Below are positions 35,901 through 46,699 of a stretch of 64,000 nucleotides of DNA, piece by piece (the stretch's first letter is position 1; the number at the start of each line of letters is the position of its first letter). The notes below the pieces were generated by a model. It made no database searches. It was given only the letters and a program-made list of their open reading frames with translations, and had not been told where the DNA came from. Position numbers and translations under genes: made by a program. The stretch is from NCBI GenBank assembly GCA_950097015.1, contig CATNEN010000007.1, positions 248,001 to 312,000 on the forward strand, in the 5' to 3' direction. The DNA comes from Macrostomum hystrix (lineage: Eukaryota; Platyhelminthes; Macrostomidae).

Positions 35901-37385
35901 TTGTCTTTGACTGAATTGCATGAATTCGTCTCCATCTTCGATAAGCTTGATAAAAGCCGAAAATTGTCGCGTGAAAACTTCGAGTCAAATCTATTCGACT
36001 ACTTCGATCTGCTTCTTGAAGCCTTCTTTGTTAACTTTCACCGTAATTCGCAGACCAAAGTGGTCGTTAAAATCATGCAGGAAAATGAAAAGAAGTGGAT
36101 TGAGCAGTCAGCAGTCGTGGATCAAATTTTTGAGTTTCTGTCTTTAATTTCTGGCAGCAACTCACCGTTGAATCTGAAGCTGCTGGATCTGGAAGAAAAG
36201 CAGGCTCGATACCGGTCCTTACAAAATCAGTTTAATGATGCCGTCAGTTCTGTCGGAACCGACGATTTAGTGTTCCAGATTTTTGAGATCAGAAACGTGC
36301 GGAACCTTGAGTTGATGAAGTCATTGGTAAAGTCTGAGTTGTTCAGAAGAGTTTTTGTCCGATTCAATCCGTCTACTGGTGGCTCGAGAAATTTATTTGA
36401 TACTGAAGTCCATCAATCTGCTGTACAAAAGAGACCTGGAGCTCTTATCAGTATTCAGTGCAACTATGTGCTTGACAAAATGTTGCCTGACGCTTGCGCC
36501 GCGTACAAAGAATTTTGGATTGCAGTGGAAGAAGGGAGCTTACAGTTAGAAAAGATTAAAGTATATATTTCAGACGAGTCAAAAATAGACTTATCACTGG
36601 AGCACGAAATTTTGTCCAACTTAGCCATATCTAGCACCGTTGTTGCAAAACTTTACAGTGTCCAGTTACATAAAATGTGGCGTAGCCGGGTCGAAGTGCT
36701 TCAGTTCTTTCTCACTGAGTTCTTTGATCTCAATGCAGCTTCGACCAACTCGCCTGAAAACTCATATGCCTCAGCTGATGATACCGTGTCTGATGACGAA
36801 AATACAGAGAAAGCGTCAGGTTTCTGTACTGAAGCTCTTACAAACCACGAGGATGCAACTGCATTAATCGAAGAGTTTTTGAGTCTCTGCGAGCGCACAA
36901 CCCTACTCAGCGAATACCTGGAAGTTTTTAACGATGTGTCTGGTGCTTTTGGTTGTGTAGATTCGAATGTATGGGAAGTGCTGGCCATTATGTATGAGAG
37001 TAGACAGGAGACTCTACCTTTTCTGAGAGAGCAGCAGTCATCAGACTTTCAACAGTTGCTTGATAACACGGACGATACGATTGCACAAGATCTAAGCCTA
37101 TCTGTAATCAATTCATTGATTTCGCTACAACAAGCCCTTCGAAGCTTTTTGTCATCAGGACCGAAAGTTTCTGTAAAAGAAATAGAAGAATCAGTTCTGC
37201 TGTCACTGAAGTACTTCGTGGCTGCGGATGGAGAAGTTAATATTCAAAATGAAGTCGGCGAGCGACAGAAAGCTGCTAAGAACCTGATTGATCGTATTAA
37301 GGAATGTAGCAGTCACATAAACTCGATCAAGACTCTTCATGCTAGTATGGGTTCTCGTGGTGAGACATCTAAAATTCTTACGTAG
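23357..37385 (+). CDS. RNF213: RNF213-like stalk protein of three tandem modules
   Basis: Nine exons join without a phase break: 23357-23413, 23573-25587, 25979-26972; 27284-27343, 27905-29952, 30099-31101; 32176-32235, 33454-35504, 35651-37385. They give 3,340 residues plus an unseen N-terminus. Each module is a mini exon (SWLTLDQF type, ending in LY), a large exon opening FEFRLF.ADIVK, and an exon with LLPALLE.....WMWMT. RNF213 is a giant AAA+ E3 ligase with a long helical N-terminal stalk. The unique tail (LPFLREQQSSDFQQLLD, then INSIKTLHASMGSRGETSK) resembles the end of that stalk, and the protein stops there, before any Walker motifs. No AAA, RING or RZ finger is present. I infer a stand-alone stalk-type paralogue; the assignment rests on remembered family features and needs a profile search. 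A weak donor (AC|GTAGCC) near the stop could extend it, but no downstream exon was seen. Candidate AATAAA at 37970. Confidence 0.6.
27284..31101 (+). other. Module 2 of the RNF213-like gene
   Basis: Exons 27284-27343 (VSWLTMEDYLKLDERCKSLY), 27905-29952 and 30099-31101. From about 27915 to 30830 it is almost identical to module 3, including the whole 146-bp intron at 29953-30098. Its last about 90 residues (FEEVLALFGFGCSTIYDLEA) differ from module 3 and lead into the next mini exon at phase 0. Confidence 0.8.
31102..32175 (+). other. Intron between modules 2 and 3
   Basis: A 1,074-bp intron with a GTAATT start and TTTTTAG end. The equivalent intron between modules 1 and 2 is only 311 bp (26973-27283). 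No nested gene or repeat is seen. Confidence 0.6.
32336..32900. other. GC-richer insertion in an intron, possible old transposon
   Basis: About 560 bp of moderate-GC sequence (GAGGGCGGTACCGGCTCCCA, later CAGGGCTGCCACCAGCCACT) sits in the intron before the large exon of module 3. Nothing like it is in the matching intron of module 2 (27344-27904). No open frame or inverted termini were found, so I can only call it an unclassified insertion. Confidence 0.35.
33012..33434 (+). repeat. 53-bp tandem repeat before the module 3 large exon
   Basis: About eight copies of a 53-bp unit (CAGTTCATGCTCTCATTCTT plus CGGCTCTGTGTGTTAGATTT) end about 20 bp before the acceptor at 33453. GATCAGTT and GGTCAGTT unit types alternate. 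The array supplies pyrimidine-rich sequence close to the splice site. Confidence 0.95.
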
Positions 37386-38689
37386 CCTGAATTTAACTTT
37401 CTCTTAACTGGATTACGCCTGAAATCGACACAACAATCATTTGCTGCTGCAATTGTTGGGCTTATGTTGTTTACGGGAATGTGAATATTCATGCTCTTTC
37501 CATCTACCATCAAATGATTATTTGTTGTGTAAATTTTTTCGATGTACCCTCGTACAAGTGGTCTTCAAAAGAGTATGTATAATCGTGTGTGTTCTGGCCT
37601 CGTTTGAAGCCATTTTGAACGAGCCTTTGTAGGATTTGCAGTTTATGGAATGTTTTGGGAATGTGCAGCGTTACAAAGTTTAAATTTTGTAATCAATATC
37701 CATATAATATTGTGTACTTGCACATCAAGTAGTTTCGTGTGCATCGGCATCGCTTTTTAATATGTTCCTGATCCTGTATCACAATATTCCGAAATGTAAT
37801 TCCTTTTTAGCTCTTACCATGTGCTATTTACTTAACTAGTGCTTGTTGTTCGTGTTATTTTAAGTCCACTAAAGAGGTCGAAGCCATTCTCTCTTATCAT
37901 ATTAATAGTTCTGTTATTTCTGTTGTCTTTTGAATTAAACAGCAAACGCTTAGCTGGCCAAATTAATGAAATAAAGTTTATTTCTACAATATTTTTACTC
38001 GTACTTACACTCGATTTAATATTACTACGAGCTACTGAATTATTAGCTGTGTTTTATTAAATAAAAAATCTTATCATGTCATGATGGTTCAGTAAAAGTT
38101 TTTGCAAAAAATCCTAATGAAATCCTAATTTCATTTTCCAAATGAAAAATTTCCTTCGATTTTTTGTTGATCAGACAAACATTCAGGGTCTACTGGAACT
38201 GGAAGTATACTAGAATTGTGGACAGCACGACACATTTAATATTCACTTTGATAACCAGCTAGAGATTGTAGTACAGTGCGTTTTGCTTGGACTAGCTACT
38301 TAGCTACTTAGCTTCTTTCCGTTTAGGAAATAATGTAAGATTTCCGTTAAGGAAAGAATGTTTCTTGTTATTTATGCTGTGGTTGAATCATGAGACGTAA
38401 GTCTGAGAAAGATCTTTGCTTAGTATATTTAAGTGTAGCTAGAACGATGGAGGGTACAGTACGGGGTGTCTATGGGAGGAGCGAATGCTGAGAGAAGTAC
38501 GAACGTAAAATTAAAGTGATATTACACTGCGGTGTGGAATTCTATGGGAATCAGAATGCTAAGTGAGGTGGAGTGCAGCATTGCGGGAACAAACAAATGT
38601 AGAATAAATCTGGGTGAGGAACTGAAAATTAAGACATAAATTATAAATATTATGGAGAGATGTTTATCTCGACAGCTTCGAACTCCAGG
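37386..38689. other. 3' flank of the RNF213-like gene and intergenic DNA
   Basis: Probable 3' UTR to about 37990 (AATAAA at 37970-37975), then AT-rich DNA. An 8-bp phrase around TTAGGAAA(T/G)AATGT is repeated near 38324 and 38346. No gene is supported. Confidence 0.5.
37970..37975 (+). terminator. Candidate polyadenylation signal
   Basis: AATAAA about 585 bp after the stop of the RNF213-like gene, followed by TTTATTTCTAC. It is plausible for the large gene's 3' end but unproven in AT-rich DNA. Confidence 0.35.
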
Positions 38690-39060
38690 GGTCTGGAGTT
38701 CGTCCTCAGAGGACTCGTCTATGCGACCTACCGGTCGGTACGCGCCGTCTTCCAGCCCAAAGCGCTGTCATAGAACACCAAAACGCGGACACTGACTAAG
38801 CTAGAGTGGCAGCTGGACTTTAGGCTGCTCGGTGCGGCCTTCCAGGCTGACGATAGCGTCGGGAACGAGGCCCACCCCAGTTGCTTCAGCGCATGCGGGC
38901 GAAGTGATCTACTGCCCTCAGGCTGTTCAGGAAGTCTTGCTGCACACCTAGCAGGGTCCGCTCGCACTCGCACTTGGGCAATAATCATCCAGATCGACGA
39001 CATAGCGCTAGACATATTTCCAACAGGATGAACCATGCACACCTGGGACTGAAGCTTTTC
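38690..39060. other. GC-rich block, possible gene remnant
   Basis: This 370-bp block is much more GC-rich than its flanks and has coding-like stretches in more than one frame. On the plus strand GLEFVLRGLVYATYRSVRA ends at a stop near 38770; on the minus strand TLLGVQQDFLNSLRAVDHFA ends at a stop near 38895. None extends or has clear splice sites. A decayed gene or retrocopy is likely; I recognise no family. Confidence 0.3.
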
Positions 39061-39518
39061 TGGGGTTAGTCCAGCTACTCGTATCTACTAGAATAACAAA
39101 CTATTAAAGGTTTCTTTCCTAAAGACGATCAGTTTAAGCCATAACTGCTGTATCATAATTATCATTATTAGAATAAAGTAAACGAGATCATAAAGCAGCG
39201 CTTACTGATTCTGGATAGTTAAGATGGCGCCTTAACAATGTCACAGTTTTAAAAAGTTTTCTTATATTTTATTATATTTTATTTTATTTATTATCTGTCT
39301 AAAACAATAAACACGCTAACTAGCTGACTTATTTAGTAGGTTTGAATCGATCACGCACATATGCCGATACCTTGGGCTCTAGTGCAGCAGTAATGAAAGT
39401 AAAAATAGGAATTATTATTTAGACTGCCTGATGACACTCCAAAGCCAAGTGATAAAGTCCTTCTATGCGTATTCGAACCCCAGACCTACTCTAGTTAACC
39501 TAGTTGGTTGAAAACAAA

Positions 39519-41122
39519 TCAAGCTGTCCTTTGGTCATCGATAATGTTGGCGCAGACATCCACCACCGACTTGTAGCTCCGGATGCTGCCCTCGGCGAGC
39601 GGCTGTCCAACGTCTGTCACCTGCCAGCCCCCTCTGCGACTCGGCCGACTGAGTAGACAGACAACCAGGCCTTTGGCGCGCGGGTGCAGATTGGTGCTGC
39701 ACAATGGCTCATGTGGATTCCGCTGGTCGAATACCTTGATGGGTTGAAATATTAGGGCGATTGTGTTGGACATAGCAAGTGATGAGTACAAAGTAGGCAA
39801 GGCAAAATACTACTTAACTATCGATTACATCGAATTACAATACAAATTACTCGTATAGCCAGACATAAATCATCCGATCACTAGCGAGATCCCAACAATA
39901 CATCCCATCTAATCACAAGCGAGATCCCAACAATACATCCCATCCAATCACGAGCGAGAACCCAACAATACATCCCATCCAATCACGAGCGAGAACCCAA
40001 TAATACATTCCATCCAATCACGAGCGAGATCCCGAAAATTCGTTAATTCAATTAAATCAATCAATAAACAAAAACTGACCTGCAGTTGAGGGTTGCGAAA
40101 TCTGGCAATATCGGTGTCGCGAAACGTGAAGATAACAAAGAACAGGTGAGTCACCGGCACCAAGGGTCCTCTAGGTCCTCTAATTTTGCCAGCCGGGGCT
40201 TTCAACCCGTCCAGCTTCTGCGGCCACACGGTGAAGGACGACTCCGAGGTCCTTGTAGACATTGACTTCCTAGCATCTCCGTCGTGCCTGACAACCTCGT
40301 CGTAGATGCGGCTGATGGCGGCTCCGATCTCGTGGCGGCCCTGCTGACGCTGGGTGCGGAAGTCGATGCAGTGCAGAAACTGCGGCGGCCCGACTCCGCC
40401 AGCGTGGAAGGTGAAGCAGGCCGTGTCCAGGTAGTCGGTGTGGTCCTTGCCACCTGGCCAGCCCCAGGACATGCACATGCGCACCTCGGTGAGATCCGGA
40501 GTCAGCTCCTGCAGCACGAACAGCACCTGCACCCGGCAACCGTTGCTAAGGCCTGCCGATTGAAGACGCTGGCTGTCCTGGAGCATTCAAGAAATTTGGC
40601 TTCACTCACAACTGAGAGTTAGCCCTCCTATTCACATTGCTAGTCAATTGTGGGGTTCTACCATAGACAGGAACACTGTAGATTGGTTATTACACTATTT
40701 ATAAAATAAAGAAATGCTAATGCTGGCACTCAATTCTCAATGCTGCTAGTGAACTGAAGCGACGGCAAATCAAGTGTCTTGCTCAATGGTACAATTGTTT
40801 TTTATTCGAGCTCCGGACCTCCGGTTGAGAAATCGAAAGCTCAAACCACTGGACTAAAACTCACCACCAGCTCCTCGCCATTGAAGAGCAGTTTAATCTT
40901 ATTCCTGCTGTGATCTTTCCAGTGCTGCAGGACCTGATCCTTCAGCTTGTCCACTGTGTCTGAACAGACCAACTCAACGCTGACAGTCTCACCCAGCAAG
41001 GTGGTGAGGTTCAACTTCACCTTTCCGTTGGAAGCTGTGGAAAGACGAAGTGAAAATATTGAAGCCTCAGGTGTTAATGGTTTGAGCAGTTGCTAACAGA
41101 TGATAAAGAGTTTCGGCCTCAC

Positions 41123-41153
<31 letters not shown>

Positions 41154-43019
41154 GCTAGCCTTCTCACGCTCCGAGTAGTCAAAGGTGAGCTGCTTCAGTT
41201 TGGCCTTGCATTCCCACAGACCCACACAGGTGGCTGGATCTATCATGATGCTGCAGTCAGTAACCGGACATTTGTAATTGTTCTCAACTTCTCTGATGAC
41301 ACACTGCAGACCAGGAGTGATATACAATTGTAAGGTAACAGTGATTTGCTCACTTTCTACAACTGCATTTGCACAACTTAGGTATCAACTGAACCTTCTG
41401 CACTTCAATGGGCTAACCCTGACTTTAACAGACTAACCCAGAAAATGCAGTTGGCAGTTGCAAAACCACAGAATACACCAGAATGCTAAATCAAGCTCCC
41501 TGCGAAATTTTTTTAGGCAAAAACTATTCGCTAGCTACGCTACTTCTAAGGTGAAGTGATTTGTGAGTAGTGCTGTCTGTTTTACATCAACCCGAGTGTA
41601 TTGAGATCGATTTTGCCATAGACGATGTTTTTCGCTTGTCCTCCCGTCCATCTATCTTATCTATTTGATGCCTAGTGTGTAATAACTCAGTTTAGTTGCC
41701 TGTGAGTATCATGGTCTCAGCTTTCACAAAGGTTGGCAGTTCAGTTTGAGATCACTAAAGGCTGTGTCTATGCAAATGCTTTCCAGTGGAGACTGCAAAT
41801 CCGTGTTGTCCAGAAATCTTACTCAAGGTCACGTTGAAAATGGCTTTGCGTGCATCCGACGACGAGGCGGCTTCAATGACTGTCCTGAGTACAAAGAAGC
41901 TGCTGCGGCATTCCGCTCACTGGCTGTCAACCAGTTACTTGGCTGCCCATCGTTTGCTAACAACTGCAAACCCGACAGTTCAGTTCCCATGTTAACCGAT
42001 CTCATTCAGCCAATCACCGATGAAATCAAAGCGGATTGTGAGAAGTTCCCTATCAGTTCCGTTGACGAGAATGCGTGTCTGGCATTGACACAAGCCTGTC
42101 TAGGAATATTTGGAGAAAAGTGTGCCTCTGTTGGAGGTTGGATGCTTCATTGCTTGTTGCGGTTGCGCACCGGACTGCAAAATTGGTCTTCTGATTCGCG
42201 ATGGTTGCAATGAGGGCATGCGTTTACTGGAAAAGAATATGCGAAACACTGAAGATGGCGGTCTGCACGTACCAAGTGAAGCGGTCTTGAAATCAGTGCC
42301 AACGATGGAGATGGTTTTCGACCAGATTTGCAATGTGCAGGACTCGATTAGTGTATGGAAGGGAATCGATATCAGTGCCCGAGTCCAGCCTGCAGCACAA
42401 ACAGCTGCTACAACTGAGCTACATCTACACAACAGAGAGCACACAAAGGAATGGCTTTCATCTCTCATCTTTGAGCACACGCCTGCGTTTACATCACTGG
42501 TGCAAAGCTCAACAGATATTACTTCGAGCTGCCAGGAAGCGCCGAGCTCACAGTACGAGTACAGATTCAGCAGAACAACGAAAGCTGCGACGCCTGTCAT
42601 CCGCTAAAGTATAGGATGCCTGTTGTTTGAGGCTTAAACTGCTGCTCATACTGCTGCTTTAAAAACGGTTCTAGTTTTCAATTTTCGCTACAGCTGCAAA
42701 TATACAATCGGGACCTTCTGTCCATAAAAATGTGACTACTTCTCAAATTTCAGTACTGCTTATCACTTCTTCACCTCAGATACACCATGCATCATTGGCT
42801 ACCAGGAGTAGTGTCTATGGTTTTATATTCGGCTTTTGATTTGGAAGCTGATTGAGCATTCTGGTGTATTCTGTGTGCAAAAGCTAAAAGTTTGGCTTCA
42901 AAAGAGTCGGAACTCACACGGAGGCAAACGAGCAGGTGGTGATGTTCGCAAGCCTCATCGAGCGGATTAGACGGGTACTCTGAGGTGAGCTTCTTCTTGT
43001 GGCACAATTTACACTCCAT
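39519..43019 (-). CDS. RING1-Ubl-TerD fusion protein, copy A
   Basis: Exons 43019-42918, 41303-41123, 41034-40865, 40577-40080 and 39734-39519 join in phase (0, 1, 0, 0) to 388 residues. Residues 3-51 form an RBR-type RING1: C3xxC6, C24-x-H26, C32xxC35, then CPVTDC (C46, C51), followed by MID as in RBR proteins. An Ala run precedes a ubiquitin-like fold at about 98-175 (KVKLNLTTLLGETVSVEL, KLLFNGEELV, then VQVLFVLQEL). A TerD-like domain fills about 185-385 (SWGWPGG, DYLDTACFTF, VVRHDGD, VTHLFFVIFTF, GGWQVTDVGQPLAEGSI). TerD domains are known mainly from bacterial tellurite/stress operons, with Ca2+-binding acidic loops. IBR and RING2 are absent. A role in ubiquitin-linked stress or defence is inference. 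The ATG lies about 30 bp downstream of a long tandem repeat. Copy B is at 46700-49698. Confidence 0.75.
39869..40034. repeat. 35-bp repeats in intron 4 of copy A
   Basis: About four imperfect copies of a 35-bp unit (CATCCCATCCAATCACGAGC plus GAGAACCCAACAATA) fill half of the 345-bp intron 4 of copy A. The same intron of copy B has an unrelated 21-bp array. Confidence 0.85.
41746..42607 (+). pseudogene. Cysteine-rich ORF inside intron 1 of copy A, frameshifted
   Basis: Plus-strand, intronless coding-like sequence lying wholly inside the 1.6-kb intron 1 of the minus-strand RING1-Ubl-TerD copy A. The first frame (to about 42130) gives RGGFNDCPEYKEAAAAFRSL and ACLALTQACLGIFGEKCA. A second frame continues as GCFIACCGCAPDCKIGLLIR and VPSEAVLKSVPTMEMVFDQI to a stop at 42607. 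Regular cysteines suggest an extracellular protein. The single frame change and lack of introns suit a processed pseudogene, though a sequence error or cryptic intron is possible. No family is recognised. Copy B lacks it. Confidence 0.4.
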
Positions 43020-43049
43020 GCTGATGAGAACAGCTGGAAAAGTACAGTG

Positions 43050-44307
43050 AGAGATTCTTGGCTGCAATTTTTTTCAGATTCTTGGCTACCAAGGGGTGAG
43101 ATTCTTGGCTACCAAGGGGGTGAGATTCTTGGCTACCAAGGGTGAGATTCTTGGCTACCAAGGGGGTGAGATTCTTGGCTACGAAAGGTAAGATTCTTGG
43201 CTACCAAGGGGGTGAGATTCTTGTCTACCAAGGGGGTGAGATTCTTGGCTACCAAGGGTGAGATTCTTGGCTACCAAGGGGGTGAGATTCTTGGCTACGA
43301 AAGGTAAGATTCTTGGCTACCAAGGGGGTGAGATTCTTGGCTACCAAGGGGGTGAGATTCTTGGCTACCAAGGGGGTGAGATTCTTGGCTACCAAGGGGG
43401 TGAGATTCTTGGCTACCAAGGGTGAGATTCTTGGCTACCAAGGGGGTGAGATTCTTGGCTACGAAAGGTGAGATTCTTGGCTACCAAGGGTGAGATTCTT
43501 GGCTACCAAAGGTGAGATTCTTGGCTACCAAGGGGGTGAGATTCTTGGCTACCAAGGGGGTGAGATTCTTGGCTACGAAAGGTAAGATTCTTGGCTACCA
43601 AGGGGGTGAGATTCTTGGCTACCAAGGGGGTGAGATTCTTGGCTACGAAAGGTAAGATTCTTGGCTACCAAGGGGGTGAGATTCTTGGCTACCAAGGGGG
43701 TGAGATTCTTGGCTACGAAAGGTAAGATTCTTGGCTACCAAGGGGGTGAGATTCTTGGCTACCAAGGGGGTGAGATTCTTGGCTACGAAAGGTAAGATTC
43801 TTGGCTACCAAGGGGGTGAGATTCTTGGCTACCAAGGGGGTGAGATTCTTGGCTACGAAAGGTAAGATTCTTGGCTACCAAGGGGGTGAGATTCTTGGCT
43901 ACCAAGGGGGTGAGATTCTTGGCTACCAAGGGTGAGATTCTTGGCTACCAAGGGTGAGATTCTTGGCTACCAAGGGTGAGATTCTTGGCTACGAAAGGTG
44001 AGATTCTTGGCTACCAAGGGTGAGATTCTTGGCTACCAAGGGGGTAAGATTCTTGGCTAACAAGGTTGAGATTCTTGGCTACCAAGGGTGAGATTCTTGG
44101 CTACCAAGGGTGAGATTCTTGGCTACCAAGGGGGAGAGATTCTTGGCTACCAAGGGTGAGATTCTTGGCTACCAAGGGTGAGATTCTTGGCTACCAAGGG
44201 TGAGATTCTTGGCTACCAAGGGTGAGATTCTTGGCTACCAAGGGGGTGAGATTCTTGGCTACCAATGGGGTGAGATTCTTGGCTACGAAAGGTGAGATTG
44301 TAGAGGA
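43050..44307. repeat. 22-24-bp minisatellite upstream of copy A
   Basis: About 54 copies of GAGATTCTTGGCTACCAAGG with a variable G run (GGT, GGGGGT) and a CTACGAAAGGTAA variant that recurs at a higher-order spacing of about 70 bp. It begins about 30 bp upstream of the ATG of copy A and is clearly related to the array upstream of copy B. Confidence 0.95.
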
Positions 44308-44723
44308 AAAAAAGAGTGTCGTAATTCAATAATATTAAATATTTTAGTTTATTTGCAAATTATCAAAATTCATTTAATTCTGTAATATCGTAATCCTGTG
44401 TTGAAACGAATCCATGGCGAAACAATAAAGTTGATTTTAGAGCAGGAATCATTGAAGTCATCATCTTATTGACATCTATTGACAGTCGAGAAAGAAATTG
44501 AAATGATATACATCTAGCTTGTAAGCAAAACACCGGTAATCAAGAATCCATGAAGATAACTGAAAATGTTTTATCAATAACAAGAGTATAAATAATAAAT
44601 CCTAGGGTGACAAACGTTTAAATGTCAAATTATTATTCTGAGCAAGACAAGTTGGTTTGGGATCAAATTAAATATGCGCTAATATGTGAATAATTAACAA
44701 AAACCTACGACGTCGAAAAAGTA
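44308..44723. other. AT-rich spacer between two arrays
   Basis: About 415 bp of unique AT-rich DNA between the 22-24-bp and 24-bp arrays. Its internal phrases (CATCATCTTATTGACATCTA, GAATCCATGAAGATAACTG) weakly echo the spacer after the 49.7-50.6 kb array (50571-50990), suggesting both belong to the duplicated unit. Confidence 0.45.
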
Positions 44724-46618
44724 ACTAGTCTATCATCAGAAATGGCAACTAGTCTATCATCAGAAATGGCAACTAGTCTATCATCAGAAATGGCAACTAG
44801 TCTATCATCAGAAATGGCAACTAGTCTATCATCAGAAATGGCAACTAGTCTATCATCAGAAATGGCAACTAGTCTATCATCAGACATGGCAACTAGTCTA
44901 TCATCAGAAATGGCAACTAGTCTATCATCAGAAATGGCAACTAGTCTATCATCAGAAATGGCAACTAGTCTATCATCAGACATGGCAACTAGTCTATCAT
45001 CAGAAATGGCAACTAGTCTATCATCAGAAATGGCAACTAGTCTATCATCAGAAATGGCAACTAGTCTATCATCAGAAATGGCAACTAGTCTATCATCAGA
45101 CATGGCAACTAGTCTATCATCAGAAATGGCAACTAGTCTATCATCAGAAATGGCAACTAGTCTATCATCAGAAATGGCAACTAGTCTATCATCAGACATG
45201 GCAACTAGTCTATCATCAGAAATGGCAACTAGTCTATCATCAGAAATGGCAACTAGTCTATCATCAGACATGGCAACTAGTCTATCATCAGAAATGGCAA
45301 CTAGTCTATCATCAGACATGGCAACTAGTCTATCATCAGAAATGGCAACTAGTCTATCATCAGAAATGGCAACTAGTCTATCATCAGAAATGGCAACTAG
45401 TCTATCATCAGAAATGGCAACTAGTCTATCATCAGAAATGGCAACTAGTCTATCATCAGAAATGGCAACTAGTCTATCATCAGACATGGCAACTAGTCTA
45501 TCATCAGAAATGGCAACTAGTCTATCATCAGAAATGGCAACTAGTCTATCATCAGAAATGGCAACTAGTCTATCATCAGAAATGGCAACTAGTCTATCAT
45601 CAGACATGGCAACTAGTCTATCATCAGAAATGGCAACTAGTCTATCATCAGACATGGCAACTAGTCTATCATCAGAAATGGCAACTAGTCTATCATCAGA
45701 AATGGCAACTAGTCTATCATCAGACATGGCAACTAGTCTATCATCAGAAATGGCAACTAGTCTATCATCAGACATGGCAACTAGTCTATCATCAGAAATG
45801 GCAACTAGTCTATCATCAGAAATGGCAACTAGTCTATCATCAGACATGGCAACTAGTCTATCATCAGAAATGGCAACTAGTCTATCATCAGAAATGGCAA
45901 CTAGTCTATCATCAGAAATGGCAACTAGTCTATCATCAGAAATGGCAACTAGTCTATCATCAGAAATGGCAACTAGTCTATCATCAGACATGGCAACTAG
46001 TCTATCATCAGAAATGGCAACTAGTCTATCATCAGAAATGGCAACTAGTCTATCATCAGACATGGCAACTAGTCTATCATCAGAAATGGCAACTAGTCTA
46101 TCATCAGAAATGGCAACTAGTCTATCATCAGAAATGGCAACTAGTCTATCATCAGACATGGCAACTAGTCTATCATCAGAAATGGCAACTAGTCTATCAT
46201 CAGAAATGGCAACTAGTCTATCATCAGACATGGCAACTAGTCTATCATCAGAAATGGCAACTAGTCTATCATCAGAAATGGCAACTAGTCTATCATCAGA
46301 AATGGCAACTAGTCTATCATCAGAAATGGCAACTAGTCTATCATCAGACATGGCAACTAGTCTATCATCAGAAATGGCAACTAGTCTATCAACAGAAATG
46401 GCAACTAGTCTATCATCAGAAATGGCAACTAGTCTATCACCAGAAATGGCAACTAGTCTATCATCAGAAATGGCAACTAGTCTATCATCAGAAATGGCAA
46501 CTAGTCTATCATCAGAAATGGCAACTAGTCTATCATCAGAAATGGCAACTAGTCTATCATCAGAAATGGCAACTAGTCTATCATCAGAAATGGCAACTAG
46601 TCTATCATCAGAAACGGC
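44724..46618. repeat. 24-bp minisatellite, about 79 units
   Basis: ATGGCAACTAGTCTATCATC plus AGAA or AGAC, repeated head to tail with very few other substitutions. Because 24 is a multiple of 3 and the unit has no stop, both strands stay open (MATSLSSE/D on plus for 628 codons, SDDRLVAI/M on minus for 548). There is no codon-bias, promoter or splice evidence for a gene. A versus C at one position marks units in a non-random order. Confidence 0.95.
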
Positions 46619-46699
46619 TGCTATTTAACACTAAGAGTAGGAGATTGTAAAAAATAACAGGCCACACACAGGCGCTGCTATATGAAGGTACATGTCAGT

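Larger units (their letters stand above)
32176..37385 (+). other. Module 3 and unique C-terminal tail
   Basis: Exons 32176-32235 (DSWLTLDQFVALDKDNQRLY), 33454-35504 and 35651-37385. The last exon reads through the position where module 2 is spliced and adds a tail of about 245 residues. The tail has an acidic stretch (SADDTVSDDENTEK) and a helical end. The intron before the large exon carries an extra insertion and a 53-bp tandem repeat that module 2 lacks. Confidence 0.8.

Noticed and set aside
44742-46628. A 628-codon plus-strand ORF (MATSLSSE repeats) and a 548-codon minus-strand ORF as protein genes
   Set aside because: Both arise because a 24-bp stop-free unit is repeated; no promoter, splice or composition evidence supports translation.
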